Assembly (NCBI GenBank): GCA_023630585.1
Contig: CM042544.1
Location: 12,859,756-12,923,755, forward strand
DNA length: 64,000 nt
Direction: 5' to 3'
Origin: Cranoglanis bouderius
Taxonomy: Eukaryota; Chordata; Actinopteri; Siluriformes; Cranoglanididae
The notes beneath the pieces were generated by a model that ran no database searches, was not told where the DNA came from, and saw only the letters and a program-made list of their open reading frames with translations. Positions 10,239-21,615 of the stretch are shown here, one piece after another. The stretch's first letter is position 1, and every line of letters begins with the position of its first letter. Position numbers and translations under genes: made by a program.

Positions 10239-12995
10239 ATGTTCTGAAGAGGATCTGTTTTCGGCTGATTCGCAGCATGGGGTGTGAATTGTACAGCTTT
10301 CCTCATCAACATAGCAAATCCCTATGGCTGTGTAGGGACACTTAGAAAATTATGTTATCTGATTATAGAAAACACACACACACAATGTAGGTCAAACAAA
10401 AGAAAAATTCTGCCAAAAACCAAAATGCTCTTTATTCAGGTGACCAAAAACACACATACACATAAGTTTTTCACACTTCACGAGATAAGCTAGGTGCTAG
10501 CTTTCGGCCATGAAACATTGGCAAGACTGCTTCCTGTCTGTTTCTGTCAACTTGGCTCACGTATAAGAACAAAGTAGAGACACACTCCCTGAAATAAACT
10601 AATGTTGAAACCACACACCGACAAATATGGCTCACACACATAAACACGCCTGATAACTATGATAGCATATCTATGGCTAATCTGACTGGCACTTCAAGTG
10701 CTAGATAATCCTGTCCCAGCTAGCATAAAGAGCTGCAGCGTGACATGGAAGATATAGTGGGAAAAGGTCCTTATCTAAGAGGTATAGTCCTGTTTAGCCA
10801 AGTGGTATGGCTAACAGAGAAGACATGCTCTGTTTCACATTAAATATCTATTAGCTAAAGCGACATTTGGAAGCTCGGTGTGGCAGGCAGGTGGGTGAGT
10901 GGCGATAAGTATTAGGTGTGAAAGGTTGTTAGTGTCTGATAAACTCTGGCCCCCATCCAGCAGGTTAGAACCTCTTTGCGGAAACTAGCGTGCCGTGCTG
11001 GCAATCAATGAAATCTCATTTTAAATTCCAGGCCTATGAGGTTAACGGGTGAGAAATCCTATTTGGAAATCTCTGCTGAGACTTAGCTGCCTTACAAATG
11101 AAGGCTGTGTGGCATGGCTTTTCTTGTACTCCGACAGCTTTAGCCTCTTTTTCCTGCCCAAAAGAAATAGAGCGTCTTTGTTGCCCCAGGCTAGCTCGTA
11201 CAGGATGTGCTAAAGAGGGTGTTGACAGGCATTCACACCAATTCGCACCAGGTGGAAGCCAATTTAAAGGTTCTCTCATAAACCCAGAGAAGATGAAGTT
11301 GAATGAGTTAAATATGATACATATTAGATTTAACCAGAACAGTTGGTGTGCCTGGATGGAGGCAAAATTATTCGTCCCTCAGAAATCCTGCAATATTTGG
11401 AAAGTGAGCATATCAGGCTTTTTTGGCCAGCAGTCATGAAAACGTATCCAATCCTGTCAAATGCTGAGTTTAAATTTAAAGTGATTGGGTGCGGTACTCT
11501 CCTGCTGCCTTGGGATTTGATGTAAAACCCATGAATCCTTTCAGGTGCCTGCTGGACAGTTTGCACTTGAGCACTGGGAGAAGGTTCTTCTCAAGCAGCT
11601 GCTATTCTTTGACCTTGCTATAAATAGCGCACAGGTGAAAGGTCCCTGGTGAGATTCTGCTGCAATGTGGTTCGCCTGTGATAGGAGCTATGGAAGCCCT
11701 TAAATATGATTTCAGCAAGCTGACTTGCCGGGCTCGGACAGCTAGAGACAGCTGGTTAGTGTCCTGGGCTGTGTGCCATAGGATGTATCCAGAGACCATG
11801 CGAGGCTCTAAGCTATGCTTCCTACCCAGAGTAAATGTAATGTGTAACTACTTATAAAACTAAGCGGGGTTTTTTTTTGTGTGTGTGTTGAAAGTCTAAG
11901 ATTCTAATTTCTGAGTTGTTGATACAATCAGTGGTACACCTAGTCTGGGAGAAAGTCCTGAATTTTGTGAGGCTTCACATCGTTTTCCTCAATGGGTTCA
12001 GTTTGCCAGCAGCCTAATAGCAAGTCAGATCAATCAGCATGTTCTGGCAAGCAGTACGAGTGGTTCAACTATAAAACAAAAGACGTGAAAATCGATGAAA
12101 CCAAGCACCCTCAAAAGTGTTTCCCCTTTGAAGCTATATTATTGCTTACAGCGGAATTGACAAAAAGGGCAGGGTGCTGGCAGGCGCCGTTATACACGCT
12201 ATACGATGCTGCTTATGAGCAATCTAGCCTCGGCTGCTCTGTTTAGCATTCTTCCCCACACCACCCCACTCTTGTGTAACGCTTTCAAATGGACCCAGTG
12301 ACAGGTCTCCTGCTTGCTGTCAGTAACCTTAGACAGGCCTGTTGGGCAGGAACGAGATAAAGAGTGCTGAGGGGTAAAAACACCCAACAACAGATCAGAA
12401 AATTCAGCTCTAATTACAAACGACAAAGTTGCTGGTGAGAGACTTGGGAACCCTGATGGGGCATCACTGTCTTGCTTGTGCTGTCAATACACACCAACAA
12501 GTTAAATGAAAGTCCTAATGAAAGTCCAGAAAGTTTAGCTCTAATTACAAGTGACACAACTGATCCTCAGTCACACCACAAGCTGCCTCTTCTACCAACG
12601 AGTCTGATTGGCGGTGAAGTTCACATGTAATTATGTCAAAAGCAGAGGGGGGGAAACTCTCCTTCGGATATGCTTCGTTTAGCTACCCAAGGATAGCCTC
12701 GGCAATCACTGCCGCACTGTCTGTTAACTCGTTTCACACACATATGCACATGGTATTAATGTGGGCGGCCAAGTGAGTCGGTGTTGCTCAACAGGGCCTT
12801 CATTACGATATGTTCAGTTGGGTTGTGCCAAAAGCCAGGCCAACACAGTTGCCCACATGTTTTAGTGAATGGAACGGAGTTTCTTTCTGCTTTCTTGTGC
12901 TCAGACCTGCACTATTTCTAAAGCACGTCTTGGATGTTGATAAAAAAAAAAAAATCAGTTTCCAATTTATGAGTCCAGATAGATCTAGGATAGAT
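10239..12995. other. Unrecognised presumed intronic sequence
   Basis: About 2.8 kb of mixed composition with no recognised repeat and no exon I can support. Several open frames of 60-110 codons exist on both strands, but none resembles a known family. If the ephrin assignment is right this lies in its first intron, and conserved non-coding elements could be present. Confidence 0.4.
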
Positions 12996-12999
12996 CTAG

Positions 13000-13893
13000 C
13001 AATACCAAGAGCTGAGCAAAGCAAACAGTCCCCTCTCTCAGCTGGTCCGAAGCTTCAGCCCTGAAGGATCGCCAACACCTACTAACCCCCACCAAACTGA
13101 CACTTCAGACCAGAACAACAAAGTCAAAAATGTCAGATTAGACCAAATTACAATACAAATGCAACAAAACTGCATCACCTATTGGGAGACCCAAAGGCAA
13201 CATCGGAGTAAAATGCAATGCTATTTGACCCTGAAAAGACAGCACACCATGGCAGACTATCTGTACACAGTGACAGATAAAAAACTGAGAAATAGCAATA
13301 GAAACAGGCAGACACAGGAAATCGTGGCTCCCATACTGCAACCAAAACACAGTTGAGACGGAGCTGCACTTCCTAACAGAATGCACAAAATACACACACA
13401 TCCGAGAAAAATTCTTCCCCAAAATTAAACACACACACACCAAACATTCGACAATCTATCAAACAGTGAAAAACTCCCCCTCCTACTAGGAGAATACAAT
13501 ATTAGAGACAGTGAGTGATCTGCCTCACCCTTGTGTTTCCTGTAATTATTGTGAGTGCTCTTCTTTTTTATTATGTTTTTTTTATATTTTTTTCTTACCT
13601 TTATTAGTAAATTCACTTTTATCCTGTAATTTTACACATTTTATCCTCATTTTTTGCAATTATTCTGTATATAGTAAATTAATTTTGTCCTTAATTTGTG
13701 CATTTATGTACATTGTTTGCACTATTTCTTATTTTATTTTAATCTATTAGTATTCTATTCGCTTTTATTCTATCTTGTTTTGTCTTTTATTTTATTTCTC
13801 TTGTGTTTACACTACCCTTCCCTTGTACTTGCTTTGGCAATGCAAATGTACAATTGTTAGTCATGCCTATAAAGCACATGAAACTGAAACTAG
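13000..13893 (+). mobile_element. 3' end of a non-LTR retrotransposon (LINE)
   Basis: Pieces of the C-terminal part of a LINE reverse-transcriptase protein are readable in shifting frames: QQNCITYWE, then MADYLYTVTDKKLR, then VETELHFLTECTKYTHIREK (a motif typical of the ORF2 C-terminus), then the LPLLLGE-like end near 13475. An AT-rich 3' UTR follows and ends in TCATGCCTATAAAGCACATG, a tail form common in fish LINE copies. At least three frameshifts separate the pieces. It is 5'-truncated, as is usual for LINE insertions. The left boundary is approximate. Confidence 0.72.
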
Positions 13894-14584
13894 AACAACG
13901 TAATCCGAGTTGTGTACGGCAAAACAGCATTTCTGCATATAATGACCAAAAAAAAAGGAACAAAGACGATTGATAAAAAGGCAATGGCAAGGCACTAATG
14001 ACCAGTGCAGTAAGGGCTTCCACTCAAAGCAATCAGAGGTGGCCAGAGCACGAATTGACATGCTAATGTATTTAAATCTGCAGGCCCTAAACGCCTAGCC
14101 ATGTACTGGAGAGCTCCCCTTAGCCAAATCTCACTGGTATTTCCTCACTTATTCCTGACCACCGAGATGTTACAATTACTGGCTAAAGCCCAAGCTGAAC
14201 ACACACACGCACACACGCATACACACACACACAAAGACAGACATGCCCATGCTAAGTGGGTAATGTCACGTGAAGGTTCAGTTGAATTAGAGTGGACCCA
14301 CATTTTAATTACAATTGATTGTCAGTCAGGTCTTTTCCACATCTCCCCACATCTCAGCTAGTCTTTTAGTAACTCTTTTGTCCTTCTCTATCTTTCTGTT
14401 TCCCTTCAGTCTTTCTCGCCCCGCCAACTATTTACCCTCTTTCCCGCTTTTTTTCTTTCTTTCTCTCTCTGTCCCAGAAGTTTGATTCAAATTTAAATGA
14501 CCCTCGTTGGCCTGAGCACAGAGTGTGAACACACACACATACCTTTTCCCATTCAGTAACAATACCCACTAACAACATTCCAAA

Positions 14585-14589
<5 letters not shown>
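13894..14589. other. No gene recognised
   Basis: Mixed sequence with a small interrupted AC run near 14200-14235 and a pyrimidine-rich stretch near 14380-14475. Confidence 0.5.
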
Positions 14590-14636
<47 letters not shown>

Positions 14637-14651
14637 CACACACACACACAT
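14590..14651. repeat. (CT)22 followed by (AC)8
   Basis: CT run of about 44 bp, then AT, then a short AC run. Confidence 0.95.
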
Positions 14652-14654
14652 CTA

Positions 14655-15040
14655 CATGTGGTCTTCTGCTGTTGTAGCCCATCCGCCTCAAGGTTTGACG
14701 TGTTTTCCATTCTAAAGATGCTTTTCTGCTCACCGCAGTTGTAAAGAGTGGTTATTTGAGTTACTGCAGACTTCATATGAGCTCGAACAAGTCTGTATAT
14801 TCTCCTCTGAACACTCTCATCAACAAGGCATTTCCGCCCACACTGCTGCTCACTGGATGTTTTTTTGTTTTGTTTTGTTTTCCCACACCATTCTGTGTAA
14901 ACCCTAGAGACTGTTGTGGGTGAAAATCTCAGGAGATCAGCAGTTTCTGAAATACTCATACCAACAAGCATGCCATGGACAAAGTCACCGAGATCACGTT
15001 TATCCCCATTCTGAAATTTGTTATGAACATTAACTAAAGC
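14655..15040 (-). pseudogene. Tc1-like transposase, N-terminal DNA-binding fragment
   Basis: On the minus strand the frame reads GDKRDLGDFVHGMLVGMSIS, ETADLLRFSPTTVSRVYTEW, then SEQQCGRKCLVDESVQRRIY and AVTQITTLYN. This is the paired-type helix-turn-helix region of a Tc1-like transposase, of the same type as the relic at 5425. A poly-K/Q insertion (KTKQNKKT, from a TTTTG repeat) lies after the first helix-turn-helix. No catalytic domain or terminal repeats are present. The left edge runs into a microsatellite. Confidence 0.85.
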
Positions 15041-15340
15041 TCTTAACATAAGCCCCCAACCAACCCCCCAACCACCCCGAACCCCATCTTTCCACCCTCC
15101 CTTCTTCTATGGTTCTTCTGCGTGTTCTCTTGGCTACAGTTTCCTCTCCTCCTCCCCCTTTTCTTTTAATGAAGCACCTTTCTCTCTCTTTTCCGCTCTC
15201 TCGAGTCTTCCCCTGTCGCTCTCTTCCACTCTGTTAGAGTTAACTTATGACAGATGCTGGCACTGTTTCCAAAATAAATCCCGTGACAGTGCAATATCTC
15301 ACAAATTCTGTGTTCATCCTTTCACACTATGTACCTCTGC
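15041..15340. other. Pyrimidine-rich sequence, nothing recognised
   Basis: C- and T-rich plus strand with no exon or repeat identified. Confidence 0.5.
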
Positions 15341-15366
15341 ATGTGTGTGTGTGTGTGTGTGTGTGT
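15341..15366. repeat. (GT)13 microsatellite
   Basis: First of three GT tracts within 350 bp. Confidence 0.95.
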
Positions 15367-15454
15367 TTGTTAACGTTTGCCTGCATATTTTATGCTTGTG
15401 GAGGCAGGGTTGCCATTCATTGTTTGCCTGCTACCTGAGGCATTTGTGTCTTTG

Positions 15455-15455
<1 letters not shown>

Positions 15456-15529
<74 letters not shown>
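15456..15529. repeat. (TG)37 microsatellite
   Basis: Uninterrupted run of 74 bp. Confidence 0.97.
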
Positions 15530-15530
<1 letters not shown>

Positions 15531-15620
15531 AACCATTCCTCCTCTCCATACCAATATTATGGAAGCTCTTCCAAAATTAGACAAAAATGCAGAACTTCAG
15601 CTCTGTGTGAAGATTTGCTG

Positions 15621-15622
<2 letters not shown>

Positions 15623-15692
<70 letters not shown>
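15623..15692. repeat. (GT)n microsatellite, one interruption
   Basis: About 35 dinucleotides with a single GGGT break near 15657. Confidence 0.97.
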
Positions 15693-15694
<2 letters not shown>

Positions 15695-16486
15695 ATAAAT
15701 TTGGAAATGTGAGAATAAATTTAGACCTGAATCTGTGTGTGTGTACACATTTTACTGTGTGTTATGTACTGGTATAGACTATAATGTAACACTGTGTAAG
15801 GTTAGATAACGCCACATCACATTACTTGGCCAAAGAATCATAATATTATGAGTCATTATGCAAATCAGCTGCATAATTTTATATCGCATTTATACTTTTT
15901 TTTTTTTTACTGCTATAATAAAGTATAGTCTGTCTACTGGTGCTAGAGTTGCATCTTATTCTTTAAATGGAGTTCTAATAAATTCTTATGACATTACATA
16001 AAATGATTAGAATAGTTATTATAGTCACTATGAAAAGCATTTAGCAGGGAAAGCTTTTTTTTTATATTGCACCATAAACATAGTGCTGAACATAAAGTGT
16101 TAATATTGGTAAAATTGAACAAAAAAAATTGATTATACTAATGAAATGATTTGATGTACTCAATAGCACTATTTTAACTACAGAGTGTCACATCAGCACT
16201 GGTTTTGGCAGCAAGATGACATACATGAGCTTCGTTTCCCATCCTACAACTAATCACATGACCCTGTCACATGCCTTCCTTATCACTCTTACCTGTTTTG
16301 TGTTTCCCCTGATTAGTGTCTCTGTTCTTTCTTTCTTCAGTTGCTAAGCTTTTGCCATGTTGCCACCTGCAGTTTTTTTTTTTGTTTTTTTTGTTTAATG
16401 AAACACCTGCATCCGCCACCAATATTAAATATTAAAGCAACCAAGCAAAACCGGCATTCCAATCAATAATTGGAGATTATATATAA
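15693..16486. other. AT-rich, nothing recognised
   Basis: Poly-T runs near 15897 and 16370; no gene or transposon end seen before 16487. Confidence 0.5.
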
Positions 16487-16926
16487 TAGTACTGTGCAAA
16501 AGTTTTAGGCACATGCAAAGAAATGCTGTAGAGCAAGATGCCATCAAAATAACGAAATGAAATGTTTCTACATTAAAAAAAAAATAGCATAAAGAGCAGT
16601 AAACAGTAGTAAATGAAACAAGTCGATATTTGGTGTGACAAAAAATAAAAATAAAAATAAAAATAGTAGTCTCCGGTACAATCTGTGCAGTTTTATAAAG
16701 AAATGAGCTGGTAAGTTTTATTGAGCATCTTGCAGAACCAGACACAGTTCTTCTGGAGACTTTGACTTTCACACTCGCTTCTTATTTTTGCAGCAAAACC
16801 CAGCAGCCTTCATTGTGTTTTTTTGTCTGAAAAGTGTCTCTTACGTAATATGCTGCTTTCTTTAATGATATACAAAGTTTGTACTAAAAAAAATAGGGTG
16901 CCTAAAACTTTTGCACAGTACTGTAT
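16487..16926. mobile_element. Non-autonomous DNA element, GTGCAAAAGTTTTAGGCA family, copy 1
   Basis: Both ends carry the inverted repeat ACTGTGCAAAAGTTTTAGGC. The interior has no intact coding frame. Landmarks shared with the other copies are CATCTTGCAGAACCAGACAC, TTTTTGCAGCAAAACCCAGC and GAAAAGTGTCTCTTACGTAA. Compared with copies at 17004 and 59102, about 100 bp next to the right end are missing. TA flanks and terminal repeats suggest a Tc1/mariner-type non-autonomous element; superfamily assignment is inference. Confidence 0.82.
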
Positions 16927-17003
16927 AGATAGATATAATTCTAGAAATCATTAGAAATAATTAAAGATAGATAGGACAAACAAATGTGTTAAATATATAT
17001 AAA

Positions 17004-17450
17004 TACAGAACTGTGCAAAAGTTTTAGGCACCCTATTTTTTTTTAGTACAAACTTTATTATAGATTTTTTAATTCTATGACTTCTACATTATCAAGTCAA
17101 TATAAAAATAAAACATTTTAGATTCCCAAACATTAGTTTTCTAGCACAAAATTAAATGTTACAGAAAAATGTTTTTATGCCATTAAAGAAAGCAGCATAT
17201 TAGGTAAGAGACACTTTTCAGACAAAAAACACAATGAAGGCTGCTGGGTTTTGCTGCAAAAATAAGAAGCGAGTGCGAAGGTCAAAGTCTCCAGAAGAAC
17301 TGTGTCTGGTTCTACAAGATGCTCAATAAAACTTACCAGCTCATTTCCTTATAAAACTGCACTAATTGTACCGGAGACTATTATTTTTATTTTTTATTTC
17401 TTTGTCACACCAAATATTGACTTTGTTTCATTTACTACTGTTTACTTTTA
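17004..17450. mobile_element. Same family, copy 2, inverted relative to copy 1
   Basis: Starts ACTGTGCAAAAGTTTTAGGC and continues with the reverse complement of copy 1, including the internal block absent from copy 1 (near 17060-17195). It is cut short near 17450, lacking the far end. Only about 77 bp separate it from copy 1, so the two form a long inverted repeat. Confidence 0.82.
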
Positions 17451-18052
17451 TTAGTTTATATTATATATAAGTATTTATGCATTATTTTTTAGCACTGATA
17501 ATTAAACTCCAGTCCTAAATTAATAATAAAAACTCACTTTCACTGCACCTTATGGTTTCTGTTACTCACTGCCTTTAGACATGTTGTTTTACTTATGTTT
17601 ACTTTGACCGTACCATTTTAATTAGACATTACAGATCTCACTCGAGCTCCCACTGTTTATCACAGCGTCTACTTGTTACAGATCACTCCCATTATAACAA
17701 GCGACAGAATTTACACTGCAAGTGCACAAATACAGCATATAATGACAATAAAATTTAATTAAACTAAACGTTTTAAGCAATTCGCACCAGTTCCAGCACT
17801 GTGGAGCACTTCGGATATAAACATAAGCTTGTGCTCGTGCATCACTGTAGTTTGCAGGTTAAAAATGCTCCCCTGCCTTAGAGGACTCGGGGGTTGCACA
17901 CTTTTTTCCCACTGTCACTTGACGATCACGCCTCCGTCTGATGGTGACTGGGGTCATGTTGGGCATAAAAGTTAACGTTGACATAAATGGTAAACTTTTG
18001 CCGTTGACCCTGGTTATTCTGCTAAAGCTAGCAGTGTTGCATTACGTGCGTT
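17451..18052. other. No feature recognised
   Basis: AT-leaning, unrecognised sequence. Confidence 0.45.
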
Positions 18053-18064
18053 TGACGTCACGTG
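18053..18064. promoter_or_regulatory. Overlapping CRE and E-box motifs
   Basis: TGACGTCA is immediately overlapped by CACGTG. Both are perfect palindromic consensus sites (CREB/ATF and bHLH factors). No transcription start or gene is seen nearby, so function is untested. Confidence 0.3.
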
Positions 18065-18244
18065 CCATCGACTTATACTTCCGGTTAATAAAAAACCGCT
18101 AGTGTTCCATTTAAGATGATACGACCCTTCTAAAATTCATACACTAGATGGTAGAGTACATAGTGCATAGTGTAAGTGTATAGTACGTTATTTGGGACAC
18201 AACTTTGGTCTGTGCTCTCCGATGCGTGTTTTCGGAACAGAAGT

Positions 18245-18329
18245 AACGCAACGAGAACTAATCGATAATGAGATTCGCTGGCAGTGATTTTCACAATCGA
18301 TTATTATCGATTAGTTGTTGCAGCTCTGA
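18245..18329. repeat. Palindromic hAT-like repeat fragment
   Basis: Two inverted blocks (AACTAATCGATAATGAG and TTATTATCGATTAGTTGTTG) end in CAGCTCTGA. The pattern CAGAGCTGCAACAACTAATC is a common end of non-autonomous hAT-type repeats in fish. No target duplication could be confirmed. Confidence 0.5.
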
Positions 18330-18348
18330 TCTTCTCAAACAGCTGCTC

Positions 18349-18545
18349 ATGCTGCGTCACAGGGCTGTGTAGCACACTTAGAGGAAAGCGCTATCCGCCC
18401 TCTTCCACATACATGACCTCACAGACGCACGTGATTGGCTAGTGTTGCTGTGATTGACAGGGGACAGAGAGAGAGAGAGAAAGAGAGAGAGCATGAGCAT
18501 GTTTTGCAATTTTGCTCTCCTGGACCCCCGGCTACAGATGACGGT
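18349..18545 (-). mobile_element. SINE-like dispersed repeat, 3-copy family (copy A)
   Basis: Read on the minus strand, it shares AATCACAGCAACACTAGCCA, GTCTGTGAGGTCATGTATGT and GGAAGAGGGCGGATAGCGCT with the copy at 26641-27058. The plus-strand GA run near 18470 interrupts it. Only the central body is present, without the tRNA-like head. Confidence 0.65.
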
Positions 18546-18892
18546 GTCATCGTCAGGATGACGATAGGGTGAGTGCACACGTTTTAACATATTGTAGCGT
18601 CTAAACGAATGAATTTGATGGTTATATAACAAGTACTTGATCGGTTGGTTATTCGTGTCGGTTACTAATTACTAACTCCAGTGATGATGTAATGGCGGAT
18701 TTCATTTCATCATCCTCTCTTACCTTGATTTCATAACACCTCTTTGGCTTCCTGTCTTATCCTTCAGCATTCCCTCACAGGATATGATGTAAAACCGTAC
18801 ACATACACACGCCCAATGAGAGCTGCAGTGGGGCATTGATATTCAGCGCACCCACATTCATAGAAGAAGAGATTTTACAGCTGAGCATTTAT

Positions 18893-18893
<1 letters not shown>

Positions 18894-18951
<58 letters not shown>
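18894..18951. repeat. (AC)29 microsatellite
   Basis: First of four CA tracts within about 620 bp, all in the same orientation. Confidence 0.97.
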
Positions 18952-18953
<2 letters not shown>

Positions 18954-19092
18954 CTCTGTATCCCGTGTCATATTTATTAGATGACTGCCCAAGAGTATTT
19001 ACTGGCTCAAACAAATCTGAAAACTGGAAGGGAGAAAGAGACATGCTACTGGATTACATAAATAGATTTAAATGCTGTGTGATGGGAATGGG

Positions 19093-19093
<1 letters not shown>

Positions 19094-19145
<52 letters not shown>
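19094..19145. repeat. (AC)26 microsatellite
   Basis: Second tract of the cluster. Confidence 0.97.
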
Positions 19146-19148
<3 letters not shown>

Positions 19149-19244
19149 AGACACAAACACACAAATGCATGGTCTGACATTGCCTGATAAAGCCGGCTGT
19201 GAGACAAGGTCATAATTCAGTTTGTCCATTTCAAATCTCCTCAT

Positions 19245-19246
<2 letters not shown>

Positions 19247-19314
<68 letters not shown>
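19247..19314. repeat. (AC)34 microsatellite
   Basis: Third tract of the cluster, uninterrupted. Confidence 0.97.
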
Positions 19315-19315
<1 letters not shown>

Positions 19316-19417
19316 ATCTCCAGCTAATTCTCTAATTATGTTCATGATTAGGGTGAACTGGTGCACACTTGGCTTACCTAATGATGGCTTTAATGGCCAA
19401 AATCTCCATTAACAAAC

Positions 19418-19422
<5 letters not shown>

Positions 19423-19511
<89 letters not shown>
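19423..19511. repeat. (CT)15 then (CA)29 compound microsatellite
   Basis: CT run passes directly into a CA run; fourth tract of the cluster. Confidence 0.97.
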
Positions 19512-19514
<3 letters not shown>

Positions 19515-20398
19515 CGCACACACTATGACATGGAGAGAGCTATTACGAAACCCTCGGCTGTAGTTGGAGGGAAATGTAGAGAATGAGGAACACTGAGTGG
19601 AGGGAGGGATTTCAGTGGGATTTCTTCTCTTCTCGAGAAACTCCATCTTCCAGCTTAAACGCCTCTGCAGCTGCCGATCTATAATCGACTACGAAAATTA
19701 CATTTCCAATTTGCAACCATTTCATTAAGGAGGCCAACCACGTTACCCACAGTCACTTGCTACATTCGCCGCTGTGTTAACGAGGTATGAAATTAGATAT
19801 TTGTTCAACCAGCAGCACTTCCACATATTAACATGTACGCCAAGCAAATTGATTCGTGCGTACGTCGCTGTTGTTTGTTGTTCCTAATTGCAATGTCGCT
19901 AGCAATTAGAGATGCTAGTCTGATTGTGTGTATGTGCAAAGTTACATATGCAGGGTTCCTGAGAAAATGTTCTACAAGGACAGGACTATTCATCCAGATA
20001 TATTGTCCAGGAAAAAAAAAAAAACTTTTTTTTTTGCCATGCGGTGTGGTGCGAATACGACGTGATTCAGCAAGCGGGTTCCTGGAACTGACGGGCACGG
20101 AGGTCACGCCCACTTCATCAGAACTGACACCTCGGCGGGAAAGAGAAATGGCGCGAGTGAGAAATGAAGCAAATTGATTCGATAACGTTTCTGCAAGGGA
20201 GGTATCGGATTTCAGCGATGCGGAGATCGATTCAGGTTCCAACATTTATTATTTGAATCGGTAAATCTTTCGACCCAGAGCGTCCCTGAATGCAAAGTTG
20301 TGTTGGCCAAACTTGTATTGGTGGCTTTCCTCTTCCCTTGTTGAAATTGCCCTCTGTATGCAGCTTACTGCCACAATACGAAAAAGGACAGAGCATAG
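19512..20398. other. No repeat or gene recognised; unique-looking sequence
   Basis: The 19640-19800 part is free of simple repeats and transposon motifs. Open frames of 114 (plus) and 146 (minus) codons cross 19805-20245, but their sequences match no family I recognise and both run through homopolymer A/T tracts. Confidence 0.4.
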
Positions 20399-20445
20399 AC
20401 ACACACACACACATGCACACACACACACATGCACACACACACACA
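20399..20445. repeat. (AC)n microsatellite with ATGC interruptions
   Basis: Three AC blocks separated by ATGC. Confidence 0.95.
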
Positions 20446-20662
20446 AAACAGAGCCAATTCCCAAATCCAGGCCAGCTGTGCGCTTTCTCTGAATTCCTCT
20501 CTTCACCGTCCAGGTGTCTTTCACAGTGTGTTTGAGGGTGAGTGTGTGTACAGTCTCCTGTGGCTGTCTGTGTGTGAGATAGCAGGTGTTTTGTGTGCGG
20601 GTCAAAGCTCGGAAAAGGACAGCACTATGGGAGTGTTTGGGGCTTTTTGTGTGTGTAAGACG

Positions 20663-20667
<5 letters not shown>

Positions 20668-20718
<51 letters not shown>
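20668..20718. repeat. (GA)25 microsatellite
   Basis: Pure GA run; a shorter GA run follows at 21301-21318. Confidence 0.97.
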
Positions 20719-20722
<4 letters not shown>

Positions 20723-21199
20723 TGTCTAGGTGATGTTTCTTCCCTATATTTTCCCATCCCGTGTCTCTCCACTATATCTTTAAAGGATAAAGATATACAA
20801 AGCAGCAGTGAAGACGTGATTAGATAATCAAACATTTAGACGCACAGGACTTGCAAAACTCGCATAATGTTCAGTGTTGTCACTAGAAGCCGCGCCGGTT
20901 TGATCCTCGACTAACGTCCCCCCTGTGTAAACACAAAGCACATCTCCGCTGCAGAGAGAGGAAGAGAAGGAGAGGGAAAGGATGGAAGCCAGGCTGGAAA
21001 CGGAGGAACGACAGAGTTGTGACGGTGTTTCATCATTATACGTAGGTCTAATGAAACATGTGTCGCATCTGGCCCACTTCTGAGGTGAATAATCAGAGAC
21101 TAGGAAAGCGCTTGAAAATATGCAGCATTTCCATCTTCATTTCCATATTTCTCCATATCCCCCTCTCTCGCTGAGCACCGCCTCCAGCTCATGCTAATA
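20719..21199. other. No gene recognised
   Basis: Includes a purine-rich stretch near 20950-21010. Confidence 0.45.
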
Positions 21200-21224
21200 A
21201 ACCACAATTCCCATGATGCTCCGG
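21200..21224 (+). promoter_or_regulatory. ZNF143/SBS-like motif
   Basis: CCACAATTCCCATGATGC closely matches the established ZNF143 (Staf) element ACTACAATTCCCAGAATGC. The motif occurs at promoters and chromatin loop anchors in vertebrates. No promoter is evident here, so this is a sequence match only. Confidence 0.4.
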
Positions 21225-21615
21225 CACAGTGGAAGAGAAGAAACAACAAGAGGCATATTAAGGAGCAGAAAAAAAGAGGAATAATCCATAGTCTTCTACA
21301 GAGAGAGAGAGAGAGAGGGAGGCAGGGATTGAGTTAAAACACACAAACGGTAATCCTGTTACAAATCACTTGTCTACATGCCTCTAAGGGTGAAATGGCT
21401 CCACACAGCTGCCATTTTTACTGTTTAACTGCAGCACTTCAAAATGTTTGACTGTATCTGTGCTGACCGGAACAGGCGAGCAAAGAAACAAACCGTATTT
21501 TGGATCACTTTCTATTTATTAGATTACCATTCAGATTACTTATGAATTGTTAGATCTGACACTTCGTTTAGGCCTGTTCAATCCTTGTTCTGTCCACTTT
21601 TTTCTTTCTTCGCTT

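Noticed and set aside
19805..20245. 146-codon minus-strand frame as a gene
   Set aside because: Runs through poly-A/T, has an overlapping 114-codon frame on the other strand, and no recognised motif or splice support.
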